Assembly (NCBI RefSeq): GCF_002139915.1
Contig: NZ_CP018788.1
Span: 868,001-932,000 of the forward strand
From: Campylobacter devanensis
GTDB lineage: Bacteria; Campylobacterota; Campylobacteria; Campylobacterales; Campylobacteraceae
Direction of reading: 5' to 3'
Length of the DNA: 64,000 nt
This document shows, in pieces, positions 26,689 through 34,994 of this stretch (positions are counted from its first letter, which is position 1; each line of letters begins with the position of its first letter). The position numbers were made by a program, and so were the translations under genes. The notes under the pieces were generated by a model. That model worked only from the letters and a program-made list of their open reading frames with translations. It did not search any database and had not been told where the DNA came from.

Positions 26689-28332
26689 ATGCAATGGACA
26701 CAGGTATATGATCCACTTGGCAATATATGGCTAAGTGCGTTGGTGGCGTTTTTGCCAATTTTATGTTTTTTGGTTTCGCTTTTAGTTTTTAAGCTAAAAG
26801 GCTATATGGCTGCTTTTTTAACAGTTATTTTGGCTTCTGTTTTGGCGTTATTTGTATATGATATGCCTTTTTCTCTAATCGGTGCTAGCTTCGTTCAAGG
26901 CTTCGCTCAAGGTATGTGGCCGATCGCTTGGATTATCATCGCTGCGATATTCTTATACAAACTTTCAGTCAAATCAGGCTCATTTGAAGTTATCAAACAA
27001 AGCGTTATTAGCATCACTCCAGACCACAGAATTCAAGTTATCTTAATTGGATTTTGTTTTGGCTCATTCTTAGAAGGTGCTATCGGTTTTGGTGGCCCTG
27101 TGGCTATCACTGCTGCGCTTTTAGTTGGTCTTGGACTTAAGCCTTTATATGCTGCTGGATTGTGTCTGATAGCTAATACTGCTCCTGTTGCCTTTGGTGC
27201 TGTGGGTATTCCTATTATTGCGATGGCGAATTTAGTTGGTGTAGAACAATATGAAGTCTCAGCGATGGTTGGTAGAATGCTAGTTCCACTTAGCCTTACT
27301 GTTCCATTTTTCATTGTATTTTTAATGGATGGATTTAAAGGTGTTAAAGAGACATTTCCAGCAATTTTAGTAGCTGCAATTAGCTTTACTGCTACACAAT
27401 TTATCAGCTCAAACTACCTTGGTGCCGAGCTTCCTGATATTGTTTCTGCTGTTGTATCTCTTATTTGTACTACTGCATTTTTGAAAATTTGGAAACCATC
27501 TAATATATTTAGACTTGATGACCAAACAGACTTTACAAGCAAAACCGAACTTAGTAACGGCCAAATATTCAAAGCTTGGCTACCATTTATCCTATTAATC
27601 GCTTGTATAATTCTATGGACTCAACCATGGTTTAAAGCACTATTTGCTAAAGGTGGAATATTTGATTATACAGTTGTAACTCTAGCTGCTAACAATGTAG
27701 GCACAAGCATAGTTGATGCTACTGGTAAGGCTATTGGGTTAAATTTAAATATCAGCTTTGTAGGCCTTCAAGCTGGTACTGCTATATTACTAGCTGCTTT
27801 CTTATCAATTTGGTTTTTAAAAATCAAAGCCAACGACGCCGCAGATTGCTTCTGGGATACACTAAAAGAGATGGCGATTCCTTGTATTACAATCGGTCTT
27901 GTTGTATCATTTGCCTTTATCGCTAAAAACGCTGCTATGAGTACAACTCTAGGTCTTGCCTTTGCTCAAACTGGCGATGCTTTTGCCTTCTTTAGCCCTG
28001 TGATTGGCTGGATAGGCGTATTCTTAACAGGTTCAGATACAAGCTCAAATCTTCTATTTGGCCCACTTCAACAAGTTAGCGCTAGAGAGCTTGGTGTTGG
28101 TGAAGCACTATTTTTGGCAGCTAACTCAGTTGGTGGTGTCGTAGGTAAGATGATAAGCCCACAAAGTATCGCTATAGCGTGCGCTGCTGTTGGTTTAGTA
28201 GGTCGTGAGAGTGAGCTATTTAAATTCACACTTAAATACTCAGTTGCTTTCATTATCTTAATTGGTATTTGGACTTTAATCATCGCATTCTTTATGCAAG
28301 GAATTATCCCAGATATCGTACTTAAGGGTTAA
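26689..28332 (+). CDS. lctP: L-lactate permease
   Basis: 547 residues with 12 or more hydrophobic helices over the whole length. The family stretches GSFLEGAIGFGGPVAITAAL, LIANTAPVAFGAVGIPI and TGSDTSSNLLFGPLQ are typical of LctP/LldP. It takes up L-lactate (and usually glycolate or D-lactate) with protons across the inner membrane. Directly downstream, after 5 bases, are the three lactate-oxidation genes, so import and use are in one operon, as in C. jejuni (Cj0076c-Cj0073c). Confidence 0.94.
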   Translation: MQWTQVYDPLGNIWLSALVAFLPILCFLVSLLVFKLKGYMAAFLTVILASVLALFVYDMPFSLIGASFVQGFAQGMWPIAWIIIAAIFLYKLSVKSGSFEVIKQSVISITPDHRIQVILIGFCFGSFLEGAIGFGGPVAITAALLVGLGLKPLYAAGLCLIANTAPVAFGAVGIPIIAMANLVGVEQYEVSAMVGRMLVPLSLTVPFFIVFLMDGFKGVKETFPAILVAAISFTATQFISSNYLGAELPDIVSAVVSLICTTAFLKIWKPSNIFRLDDQTDFTSKTELSNGQIFKAWLPFILLIACIILWTQPWFKALFAKGGIFDYTVVTLAANNVGTSIVDATGKAIGLNLNISFVGLQAGTAILLAAFLSIWFLKIKANDAADCFWDTLKEMAIPCITIGLVVSFAFIAKNAAMSTTLGLAFAQTGDAFAFFSPVIGWIGVFLTGSDTSSNLLFGPLQQVSARELGVGEALFLAANSVGGVVGKMISPQSIAIACAAVGLVGRESELFKFTLKYSVAFIILIGIWTLIIAFFMQGIIPDIVLKG

Positions 28333-28337
28333 CATCT

Positions 28338-29075
28338 ATGAGAAAAGTATATTTTTTCGCTACTTGCCTTGGTAGTGCTGCTATGCAAGATAGCGTTTTA
28401 AATGCTATTAAACTTCTACGCCGCCAGGGCGTGGAGGTGATTTTCAAAAAAAATCAAACCTGTTGCTCTCAACCATCTTTTAATAGCGGATATTTTGATG
28501 AGAGTAGAGCCGTAGCTATGCATAATATAAATTTATTTGATGAAGATATCCCAATTATCGTCCCTAGCGGCTCTTGCGCTGGTATGATGGGGCATGATTA
28601 TTTAGAGCTTTTTGAAGGAAGTAGCGAATTTGACAAGGTTCAAAAATTCGCCGCTAGAGTATATGATCTAAGTCAATACTTAGATGAAATTCTAAAAGTA
28701 GATTACCAAGATAAAGGCGACAAAATCAAAGTCGCTTGGCACTCTAATTGCCACGCTTTAAGAGTAGCTAAAAGCGTAGAATCTAGCAAAAATTTAATCC
28801 GCAAACTATCAAATGTAGAGTTAATCGAGCTTGAACATGAAGAGGAGTGCTGTGGATTTGGCGGGACATTTTCAATCAAAGAGAGCGATATCTCAAACGC
28901 AATGGCACTAGCCAAAATAGAAGATATCAAAAATACAGGTGCTAGCTACTTGATAAGTGGCGATGGTGGTTGCTTATTAAACATTTCAGGCACAATGAAA
29001 CGAAATGGCGTAGATATCAAATGTCTTCATCTATATGATTTTTTGATTAAACGCTTAGAAGGAGTATCCCTATGA
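28338..29075 (+). CDS. lldE: L-lactate utilisation protein, Fe-S subunit E (LutA/LldE)
   Basis: 245 residues with the two cysteine-rich CCG-type motifs of the family: TCCSQPSFNSGYF and ECCGFGGTF, plus FATCLGSAAMQDS at the N-terminus and WHSNCHALRV. With LldF and LldG it forms the non-flavin L-lactate oxidase that feeds electrons to the quinone pool. The stop overlaps the start of the next gene by 4 bases. Confidence 0.92.
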   Translation: MRKVYFFATCLGSAAMQDSVLNAIKLLRRQGVEVIFKKNQTCCSQPSFNSGYFDESRAVAMHNINLFDEDIPIIVPSGSCAGMMGHDYLELFEGSSEFDKVQKFAARVYDLSQYLDEILKVDYQDKGDKIKVAWHSNCHALRVAKSVESSKNLIRKLSNVELIELEHEEECCGFGGTFSIKESDISNAMALAKIEDIKNTGASYLISGDGGCLLNISGTMKRNGVDIKCLHLYDFLIKRLEGVSL

Positions 29076-30505
29076 GTAAAAAAATGCCACACGAACAAAT
29101 CGTAAAAATCAAGCTTGGCGATACTCAATTAAGACAAAATCTCACAGTCGCTATGCACACCTTACAAAAAAACCGCCTAAATGTGATAAATGCGAAATTT
29201 AATAATTGGCAAGGATTAAGAGATAAGGCTAAAAAAGCTAAAAATAATGCCCTAATGTCTCTTAGTGATAGACTAATCGAATTCGAAAAAAACGCCACAA
29301 AAAATGGCATTAAAGTCCATTGGGCTAGCTCAGCTACTGATGCTTGTGAGATAATATATGAATTAATGCGCCAAAACAATATCAAAAAGATATTAAAAGG
29401 CAAATCTATGGCTAGTGAAGAGATAGGCCTTAATCACTATCTAGCTAATAAGGGATTAAATGCTGTTGAGACTGACCTTGGTGAGCTAATAATACAATTA
29501 AATGATGAAGCACCAGTCCATATAGTCGTCCCAGCAATCCATAAAAATCGCAATGAAATAGGCAAAATTTTTCAAGAAAAATTAGGCTCAAATTTAGAAA
29601 GCGAACCAGAAAAACTAAATCAAATAGCTAGAAAACATTTAAGAGATCAGTTTGAAGGCTTAGAGATGGGGCTTAGTGGTGTGAATTTCGCTATGTCTAA
29701 AGAGGGTGCATTTTGGTTAATTGAAAATGAAGGAAATGGTAGAATGTGTACTACCGCTCCTAAAATTCATGTTGCACTTTGTGGGATTGAGAAGGTTATG
29801 GAGAGCTTTGAAGATGCTGCTACTATGGTTCATCTACTCACACCATCAGCCACGGGACAATTCATCCCTACATATAACAACATAATCACAGCTCCAAGAA
29901 ATGATGAATTCGATGGGCCAAAAGAGGTTCATTTGATACTATTTGATCATCACAGAAGTGATATGCTAGCTCATCATGACTACTATGAGGCTCTTAGATG
30001 TATTAGATGTGGGGCGTGTATGAATTTCTGCCCTGTATATGACAAAATCGGCGGCCATAGCTATCAAACTATCTATCCAGGGCCTATTGGCGAGGTTATT
30101 AGCCCAAATATCTTTGGTATGGAAGCAACCGGTGATATACTTACATTTTGTTCGCTTTGTGGTAGATGTAGTGAGGTTTGCCCTGTTAGAATCCCACTAG
30201 CTGATCTAATTAGAAAGCTAAGAGCAAATAAAGTTGGCCAAGGCAAAAATCCACCACTTAGCACGCAAAATAGCCATAAAAATAGAGCCGAAGCATTTGC
30301 GATGAAGCAGTTTGCTAAGGTCGCTACAAATGGTGCTTTATGGAGATTTAGCCTTAGTAAAACTCATCTATTTAACTCAGTTTTACATAAGTTCCAAAAC
30401 TCAATCCCGGTTATAAAAAGCTGGAGCAAATATAAAGAGCTGCCACAGATTAAAAAAGATCTATATAAAGAGCTTGAAAATATGGAAGGAGTTCGCTATG
30501 AATAG
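29072..30505 (+). CDS. lldF: L-lactate utilisation protein, Fe-S subunit F (LutB/LldF)
   Basis: 477 residues. The N-terminal LUD domain (KGKSMASEEIGLNHYLANKG, ETDLGELIIQL) is followed by two 4Fe-4S motifs, CIRCGACMNFCPVYDKIGG and CSLCGRCSEVCPVRIPLADL, near residues 310 and 360. It is the central electron-transfer subunit of the lactate oxidase. It overlaps both neighbours, so the three subunits are made together. Confidence 0.94.
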   Translation: MSKKMPHEQIVKIKLGDTQLRQNLTVAMHTLQKNRLNVINAKFNNWQGLRDKAKKAKNNALMSLSDRLIEFEKNATKNGIKVHWASSATDACEIIYELMRQNNIKKILKGKSMASEEIGLNHYLANKGLNAVETDLGELIIQLNDEAPVHIVVPAIHKNRNEIGKIFQEKLGSNLESEPEKLNQIARKHLRDQFEGLEMGLSGVNFAMSKEGAFWLIENEGNGRMCTTAPKIHVALCGIEKVMESFEDAATMVHLLTPSATGQFIPTYNNIITAPRNDEFDGPKEVHLILFDHHRSDMLAHHDYYEALRCIRCGACMNFCPVYDKIGGHSYQTIYPGPIGEVISPNIFGMEATGDILTFCSLCGRCSEVCPVRIPLADLIRKLRANKVGQGKNPPLSTQNSHKNRAEAFAMKQFAKVATNGALWRFSLSKTHLFNSVLHKFQNSIPVIKSWSKYKELPQIKKDLYKELENMEGVRYE

Positions 30506-31157
30506 AATAGATGAAATTTCAGCTAAATCAAAAAATTTAATTCTTTCTCGCTTAAAAGATAGCCATAAAATCACAGGCCATGAATCCACTCCTAGCATAG
30601 ATCCAGTAGAGCATATCCAAACTACTGATAATGCTCTTGCTGAAATGAAGCAAAAAATGAGCGATAACAAATATATCGTCCATGAGTGTGAGCCATCAGC
30701 TCTAGAAGATACGATAAATGAGATTGTAGCTAGCTATGGATACAAAAAAATGATCTATGGAAGTGGGTTGAATTTAAATTTAGATAAGATTAAAGCTGAT
30801 CAAAAAATCTGTTTCGATAAGCCTATAGAAGAGCTAAGAAGCGATGTATTTCATAGTGAGTTCTCTATAGTTCATGCCGAATATGGCGTCAGCTCTCATG
30901 GTGTAGCATTGCTAAAATCTAGCCAAGCTCAACCTAGAATGCTAAGCCTAGCGCCAAATCTTTGTATAGTTTTACTTAAAAAAGATAGAGTCAAAAACTC
31001 ACTAGTAAGCGCTCTAAACGCCCTAAAAGTCGATCAAAACGGCAAATTACCAAGTAATATTTTATTTATCGCTGGGCCATCTAGGACAGCTGATATAGAG
31101 CTTATAACCGTTTTTGGCGTTCATGGCTCACAAAAAGCACATTTAATTTTATATTAA
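30498..31157 (+). CDS. lldG: L-lactate utilisation protein G (LutC/LldG)
   Basis: 219 residues from the ATG at 30498, which has GGAG 10 bases before it and overlaps the lldF stop; an upstream start at 30474 would lie fully in lldF. The C-terminal LUD domain (VVHAEYGVSSHGVALL-like region, CIVLLKKDRV, FIAGPSRTADIE, GVHGSQKAHLIL) is clear. It is the third subunit of the lactate oxidase and ends the operon at a hairpin. Confidence 0.9.
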   Translation: MNRIDEISAKSKNLILSRLKDSHKITGHESTPSIDPVEHIQTTDNALAEMKQKMSDNKYIVHECEPSALEDTINEIVASYGYKKMIYGSGLNLNLDKIKADQKICFDKPIEELRSDVFHSEFSIVHAEYGVSSHGVALLKSSQAQPRMLSLAPNLCIVLLKKDRVKNSLVSALNALKVDQNGKLPSNILFIAGPSRTADIELITVFGVHGSQKAHLILY

Positions 31158-31161
31158 AATC

Positions 31162-31182
31162 GCATGGAGAGACTCTCCATGC
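31162..31182. terminator. Bidirectional hairpin between lldG and the histidine kinase
   Basis: GCATGGAGA and TCTCCATGC make a perfect 9-bp stem with a GAC loop, filling the 28-bp gap between two convergent genes. It would serve transcripts from both sides. Confidence 0.6.
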
Positions 31183-31185
31183 CAA

Positions 31186-32325
31186 TTATCTATCCTTAAA
31201 ATCTCTTAAAATAACTCTAAATTTAGTTTGATTATCGCCACTTTCGCACTCGATACTAAGACCAAGCTCATCACAATATCGCTTAACCAAGCTAAGCCCA
31301 ATCCCAAAGCCGCCATTTTGCGTATCAAAACGGCTGAATTTATCATAGATTTTGTCTATATTCTCCTTAGAGATAGTAGCTCCAAAATTGATTATCTCAA
31401 AGCTATTTTGGTCTAAATTGATAATAATTTTGGAATTTTTGTTACTATATTTTATCGCATTTGATATGAGATTATCTAATATTTTACCAACTTTTTGTAT
31501 ATCGCTAGATAGCTCAAAAGAGTTAGAATTAATCTCAAATTTAAGCCCCTTTGAATTAGCTGAAAGCTCAAATAGCTTAATGCGACTCTCAAGCAGAGTT
31601 TGGATATTAAATTTACTAATAACATTTGGATTATTCTTTAAATTCAAAGCCAAATCATTATAAATTCCACTTAGAGTTTTGGCTGCTATTTTGATGTTTT
31701 CTAAATATTTTGGCGGATTTTTATCAAACATTTCACTACTCATAAGTATCACGCTCAAAGGAGTATTAATCTCATGCGTAGTATCTGTGATAAAGTTATT
31801 AAGCGCTCTAATCTGAGCCAAAAGTGGCAAATACGCAAGCTTAACCAAAACAAAAGCAATAAGCCCAACCAAAACAAAAACCGCCCCAGCTATAAGCCAC
31901 ACACGCCAAAAAAGCTGATTTATATCCTTAATAGTATCTTCGCTTTTTAACTCTACAAATAGCTCTATTGCTCGTCTTTTTGAGTGGATATTCTCTCTCA
32001 TATACAAAGCATCTAAACCTTCATAAAATTTGCCTTTAAATTTAGGTGTATCAAAGCTTTTATAGATATATTTACCTGTTTTGATATTATAAAAATTAAT
32101 TGGATAAAAGGATTTTAATTTCATTATATTATCTATATTATTATTTAAGCGAAGTATATACTCAAGCTCTTTAGCAAAGGCCTCTAAGCGGATCTTATCT
32201 CGTTTGATTATATCAAATTTAGCCTCTTTATAATACATAGTGGCAAATCCGATTAAAAATATCATACTAGAAAGAGTATATAGCAAAAATATTGGCAAAA
32301 TATACTTTTTGCTATACATATTCAT
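31186..32325 (-). CDS. Membrane sensor histidine kinase
   Basis: 379 residues. Two membrane helices (about 10-30 and 140-165) flank a periplasmic sensor of about 110 residues. The HisKA box THEINTPLSVILMSS carries the phosphorylated His; the ATPase has DNLISNAIKYS (N box), a poorly kept D/F region and GGFGIGLSLVKRYC (G box). It pairs with the OmpR-type regulator just upstream, overlapping it by 14 bases. I cannot name the stimulus. The small exported protein at the head of the operon may feed into sensing. Confidence 0.88.
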   Translation of the reverse strand: MNMYSKKYILPIFLLYTLSSMIFLIGFATMYYKEAKFDIIKRDKIRLEAFAKELEYILRLNNNIDNIMKLKSFYPINFYNIKTGKYIYKSFDTPKFKGKFYEGLDALYMRENIHSKRRAIELFVELKSEDTIKDINQLFWRVWLIAGAVFVLVGLIAFVLVKLAYLPLLAQIRALNNFITDTTHEINTPLSVILMSSEMFDKNPPKYLENIKIAAKTLSGIYNDLALNLKNNPNVISKFNIQTLLESRIKLFELSANSKGLKFEINSNSFELSSDIQKVGKILDNLISNAIKYSNKNSKIIINLDQNSFEIINFGATISKENIDKIYDKFSRFDTQNGGFGIGLSLVKRYCDELGLSIECESGDNQTKFRVILRDFKDR

Positions 32326-32980
32326 AGCCTATTTTTGGATGTGAAATTATCTTTTCTTCGCCGATTATTTTACGCAAATTTCTGATATATACTCTTAGAC
32401 TTAGCTCACTTGGCACCTGACCATAATCCCATAAATTCATATATATCTCATCTCTGCTTAAAATTTTGCCACGATTTTTTAAAAACAAAACCAACAAATC
32501 AGCCTCTTTTTTAGCAATTTGAACTATTTTATTATCTTTAATTAACTTTTTTTGGATTATATCAAATTTTATATTTGGAGAGATCTCTACATAGTTATCA
32601 CTACTTGAGTGGCTAAATTTGCGTTTTAGGATATTATCTACTCTTAGATGTAATTCAGCTAACTCAAAAGGCTTTTTGATATAGTCATCACAACCACTCT
32701 TAAAGCCCTTAGCTAGATCATTTATATCATTTAATGAAGTGATATAAATACAAGGAGTATTGATCCCAGAGCTTCTAAGCTCATTAAGTAGATCAAAGCC
32801 ATTACCTCCTATAATCTTGACATCAAAGATAAAAATATCAAATTTACCCTCATACGCTAAACTCAAGCCATCTTCATAGCTATCACTACTTACAACTTCA
32901 AAGCCCTGCTCCATAAGATAATCACTAACCATCTCACAAAGCATAGGCTCATCTTCTATTAGAAGTATTTTGCTGCTCAT
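32312..32980 (-). CDS. OmpR-family response regulator
   Basis: 222 residues from the ATG at 32980, which overlaps the stop of the exported-protein gene (ATGA). The receiver domain has LLIEDEPML (acidic pocket), phosphoacceptor Asp in FDIFIFDVKIIGGNG and YIKKPFELAEL (Lys switch). The winged-helix output domain is typical (KEADLLVLFLKNRGKILSRD, ELSLRVYIRNLRKIIGEE, IGYEYV). It should act as a transcription factor for genes controlled by the linked kinase, probably including its own operon. Confidence 0.9.
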   Translation of the reverse strand: MSSKILLIEDEPMLCEMVSDYLMEQGFEVVSSDSYEDGLSLAYEGKFDIFIFDVKIIGGNGFDLLNELRSSGINTPCIYITSLNDINDLAKGFKSGCDDYIKKPFELAELHLRVDNILKRKFSHSSSDNYVEISPNIKFDIIQKKLIKDNKIVQIAKKEADLLVLFLKNRGKILSRDEIYMNLWDYGQVPSELSLRVYIRNLRKIIGEEKIISHPKIGYEYV

Positions 32981-33372
32981 CTCATTGGACAATCTGGATT
33001 TATACCATTTGGGCAATTAGGTGCAAATTTACCTGGGCGATCAGAGCGATTATTTGCTTTTGAACCTCTTATATGCGGACCACAAATTCCATTATAAAAC
33101 TGCTCATCTTTGCCTAGTTTGGCCATATTTTGACGCATTTGATATCTAAATTCTTTATAGAACTCCTCTTTTTGTTTAGAATCCATATTTTGAGTTGCTT
33201 TAGCTATTTTATCATGAATTTGCTCGCAACCTTTTTGAATTTTATAGTACTCCTTACTAGCTTGCTTTTTAAACTCAAACATCTCTTTGCTTAAACTAGT
33301 CGCACTATCAGCACCAAATGCCACACTACTACTTACCATAGCCGCTAAAGCTATACTTAAAATCTTTTTCAT
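32977..33372 (-). CDS. Small exported protein heading a two-component operon
   Basis: 131 residues with a clear signal peptide (MKKILSIALAAMVSSSVAFG, cut near AFGA). The mature part is a charged helical stretch (residues 25-90) and then a Cys/Pro/Asn-rich tail with PNCPNGINPDCPMR. Four cysteines in all. It has the build of periplasmic partners such as CpxP or Spy, but I see no true family motif. Its stop overlaps the response regulator start, so it is translationally coupled to the two-component system and may modulate the sensor or bind a metal. That role is inference. Confidence 0.65.
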   Translation of the reverse strand: MKKILSIALAAMVSSSVAFGADSATSLSKEMFEFKKQASKEYYKIQKGCEQIHDKIAKATQNMDSKQKEEFYKEFRYQMRQNMAKLGKDEQFYNGICGPHIRGSKANNRSDRPGKFAPNCPNGINPDCPMR

Positions 33373-33436
33373 TTTAAATCCTTTCTATATAAAATATAGT
33401 GAAATTATATATAACTCTTGTTTAAAAAATGTGAAT

Positions 33437-34243
33437 TTAAAAAATTGAGTTGAATTTTTCTATAAATATCAATGGATCAACTTGAGTATTTCGCACTATA
33501 ATCCCAAAGTGCAAATGTGGCCCACTCACCCTACCACTCGCACCACTTAAGCCAATTTTCTCACCTTTAGTAACCTTTTGACCGACTTTGACATCTATCC
33601 TATCTAAATGATAATATTGTGTATAAATACCACCACCATGATCAATTACAACACTATTTCCAGCATAATATCTATCTTTGGCGATTCTTACTATCCCATC
33701 ATTAGCACTCACCACCTTTTGCCCTATCGCCGCCCTATAATCAACGCCACCATGATAACTTTTAATACTACCATTAAATACCCTAGCATTTCCATATTCA
33801 CTAGTGATAAAGCTACTCATAGGTGATATAAATTCGCTATTAACTAGCAAATTTGGGCTAGAAGTCTTATATATCTCAATTGCCTCTTTTCTCTCTTTTT
33901 CTATGCGATTCATCACACTTTTTGGTGGATTAGCCTTTGATGGGGCTACTGTGATACTCTCTTTTTTATAGTTTTTTTGCTTAACTTTTAATATTGTTAA
34001 ATTACTTTGGTTATTTAGGCTATTTGTGATATTGATATCATTTTTAGCATAGTATCCAATAGGGATAATGGCTATCTTTACCCCATCTTGCGTAGGATGA
34101 TCTAGCCAAGCTGTGGTTTTATCATTGATTTTTAGCTCACCAGCGTAATTAGAATCAATGCTAAAAATCTCCACACTACCATTAAAGGTATCCTCAGCCC
34201 AGCTAAAAACAGCAAATATTAAAAGAGCTAAAACTACTCGCAT
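33437..34243 (-). CDS. M23 (LytM) family peptidoglycan peptidase
   Basis: 268 residues from the ATG at 34243; a TTG at 34249 is possible. A signal peptide (MRVVLALLIFAVFSWA) leads to a beta-rich N-terminal region and a complete LytM domain: HGGVDYRA (His and Asp ligands), then YYHLDRIDVKVGQKV, then GPHLHFGI. All zinc ligands are present, so it should cut peptidoglycan cross-links in the periplasm. In C. jejuni a related peptidase (Cj1235, near glyS) sets helical shape; the match of position suggests the same here. Confidence 0.85.
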   Translation of the reverse strand: MRVVLALLIFAVFSWAEDTFNGSVEIFSIDSNYAGELKINDKTTAWLDHPTQDGVKIAIIPIGYYAKNDINITNSLNNQSNLTILKVKQKNYKKESITVAPSKANPPKSVMNRIEKERKEAIEIYKTSSPNLLVNSEFISPMSSFITSEYGNARVFNGSIKSYHGGVDYRAAIGQKVVSANDGIVRIAKDRYYAGNSVVIDHGGGIYTQYYHLDRIDVKVGQKVTKGEKIGLSGASGRVSGPHLHFGIIVRNTQVDPLIFIEKFNSIF

Positions 34244-34245
34244 AA

Positions 34246-34455
34246 TCAAACAGAGTATAGAGATAAGAATCTTTTTCTACTAATTGGCGAATATCCATTT
34301 AGCTGCTCATAAGCCTCTTCGGTATCGCCATCTGTTAATTCTTTGATCTTTTCAATAAGCTCATAAAGTTCCTCATCATCTAAATTCTCAAACTCTCCAC
34401 ACTCTTCTAAAACCTCTTGTATAATAGCTTCTAGCTCTAATTCATCAAAACTCAC
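34246..34455 (-). CDS. Conserved small acidic protein (69 aa)
   Basis: 69 residues, very rich in Glu and Asp (ELELEAIIQEVLEECGEFEN, DDEELYELIEKIKEL), predicted all helical, with a basic tail SRKRFLSLYSV. No signal peptide or membrane segment. It lies just upstream of the M23 peptidase gene with its stop almost touching the next start, so the two are probably co-expressed. By position it would match Cj1236. Function unknown. Confidence 0.65.
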   Translation of the reverse strand: MSFDELELEAIIQEVLEECGEFENLDDEELYELIEKIKELTDGDTEEAYEQLNGYSPISRKRFLSLYSV

Positions 34456-34572
34456 TATATCTCCTTAAAAAATTTTCGCAATGATACCTAAAATTCCTTA
34501 ATTTAACTTTGAAATTTATATTTAAATAATGCACTTTATGATAAAATTTAGGATAAATTTTTTGGAGTTTGT

Positions 34573-34941
34573 ATGAGAATTTTACATCTACTTTTGCCAT
34601 GCTTATTATCGCTTGGTAGCTATGCACAAAAAAATAGTGAGCCTACTGGACTAAATATACCTCTATCTACATATAGTATAGATGTTGATTTTATGGGAGT
34701 TGATGAGCATAATCAAAAAGATATTATGCTTGGATATAATGATATCTTACACGATGTCAAAATAGACTCAAATAGCGATAATTTAAAGCTTATAATAAGC
34801 GGTAAAGAGTCTATAAATAGAGTTAAATTTGATGAAATTTCAAACAAAATAGCCAGTTATTTGAAAAATTATAGAGGCGGAAATAAGATAGCAATCGAGT
34901 ATCACCTAGACTCCAAACTGCTCTTTGCTGGTATCTTTTAA
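34573..34941 (+). CDS. Hypothetical exported protein (122 aa)
   Basis: 122 residues with a signal peptide (MRILHLLLPCLLSLGSYAQ). The mature part is mixed polar sequence with one hydrophobic end (HLDSKLLFAGIF) and no motif I know. Upstream DNA has AGGATAAATTTTTTGGAG, including a good ribosome site. It is a single gene that faces glyS, with a hairpin between them. Function unknown. Confidence 0.55.
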   Translation: MRILHLLLPCLLSLGSYAQKNSEPTGLNIPLSTYSIDVDFMGVDEHNQKDIMLGYNDILHDVKIDSNSDNLKLIISGKESINRVKFDEISNKIASYLKNYRGGNKIAIEYHLDSKLLFAGIF

Positions 34942-34968
34942 CCCTTCTTAATCCAATTTTCCAATCCA

Positions 34969-34989
34969 AGAGTGCCTTTAAAGCACTCT
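34969..34989. terminator. Bidirectional hairpin between convergent genes
   Basis: AGAGTGC and GCACTCT form a perfect 7-bp stem with a 7-base loop in the 53-bp gap between the exported-protein gene and glyS. No T-run. Confidence 0.5.
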
Positions 34990-34994
34990 AATGA

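Noticed and set aside
27033-27314. 93-codon - strand reading frame inside lctP
   Set aside because: Fully inside a conserved transport gene on the other strand, with no ribosome site and Pro/Lys/Thr-rich composition typical of a shadow.
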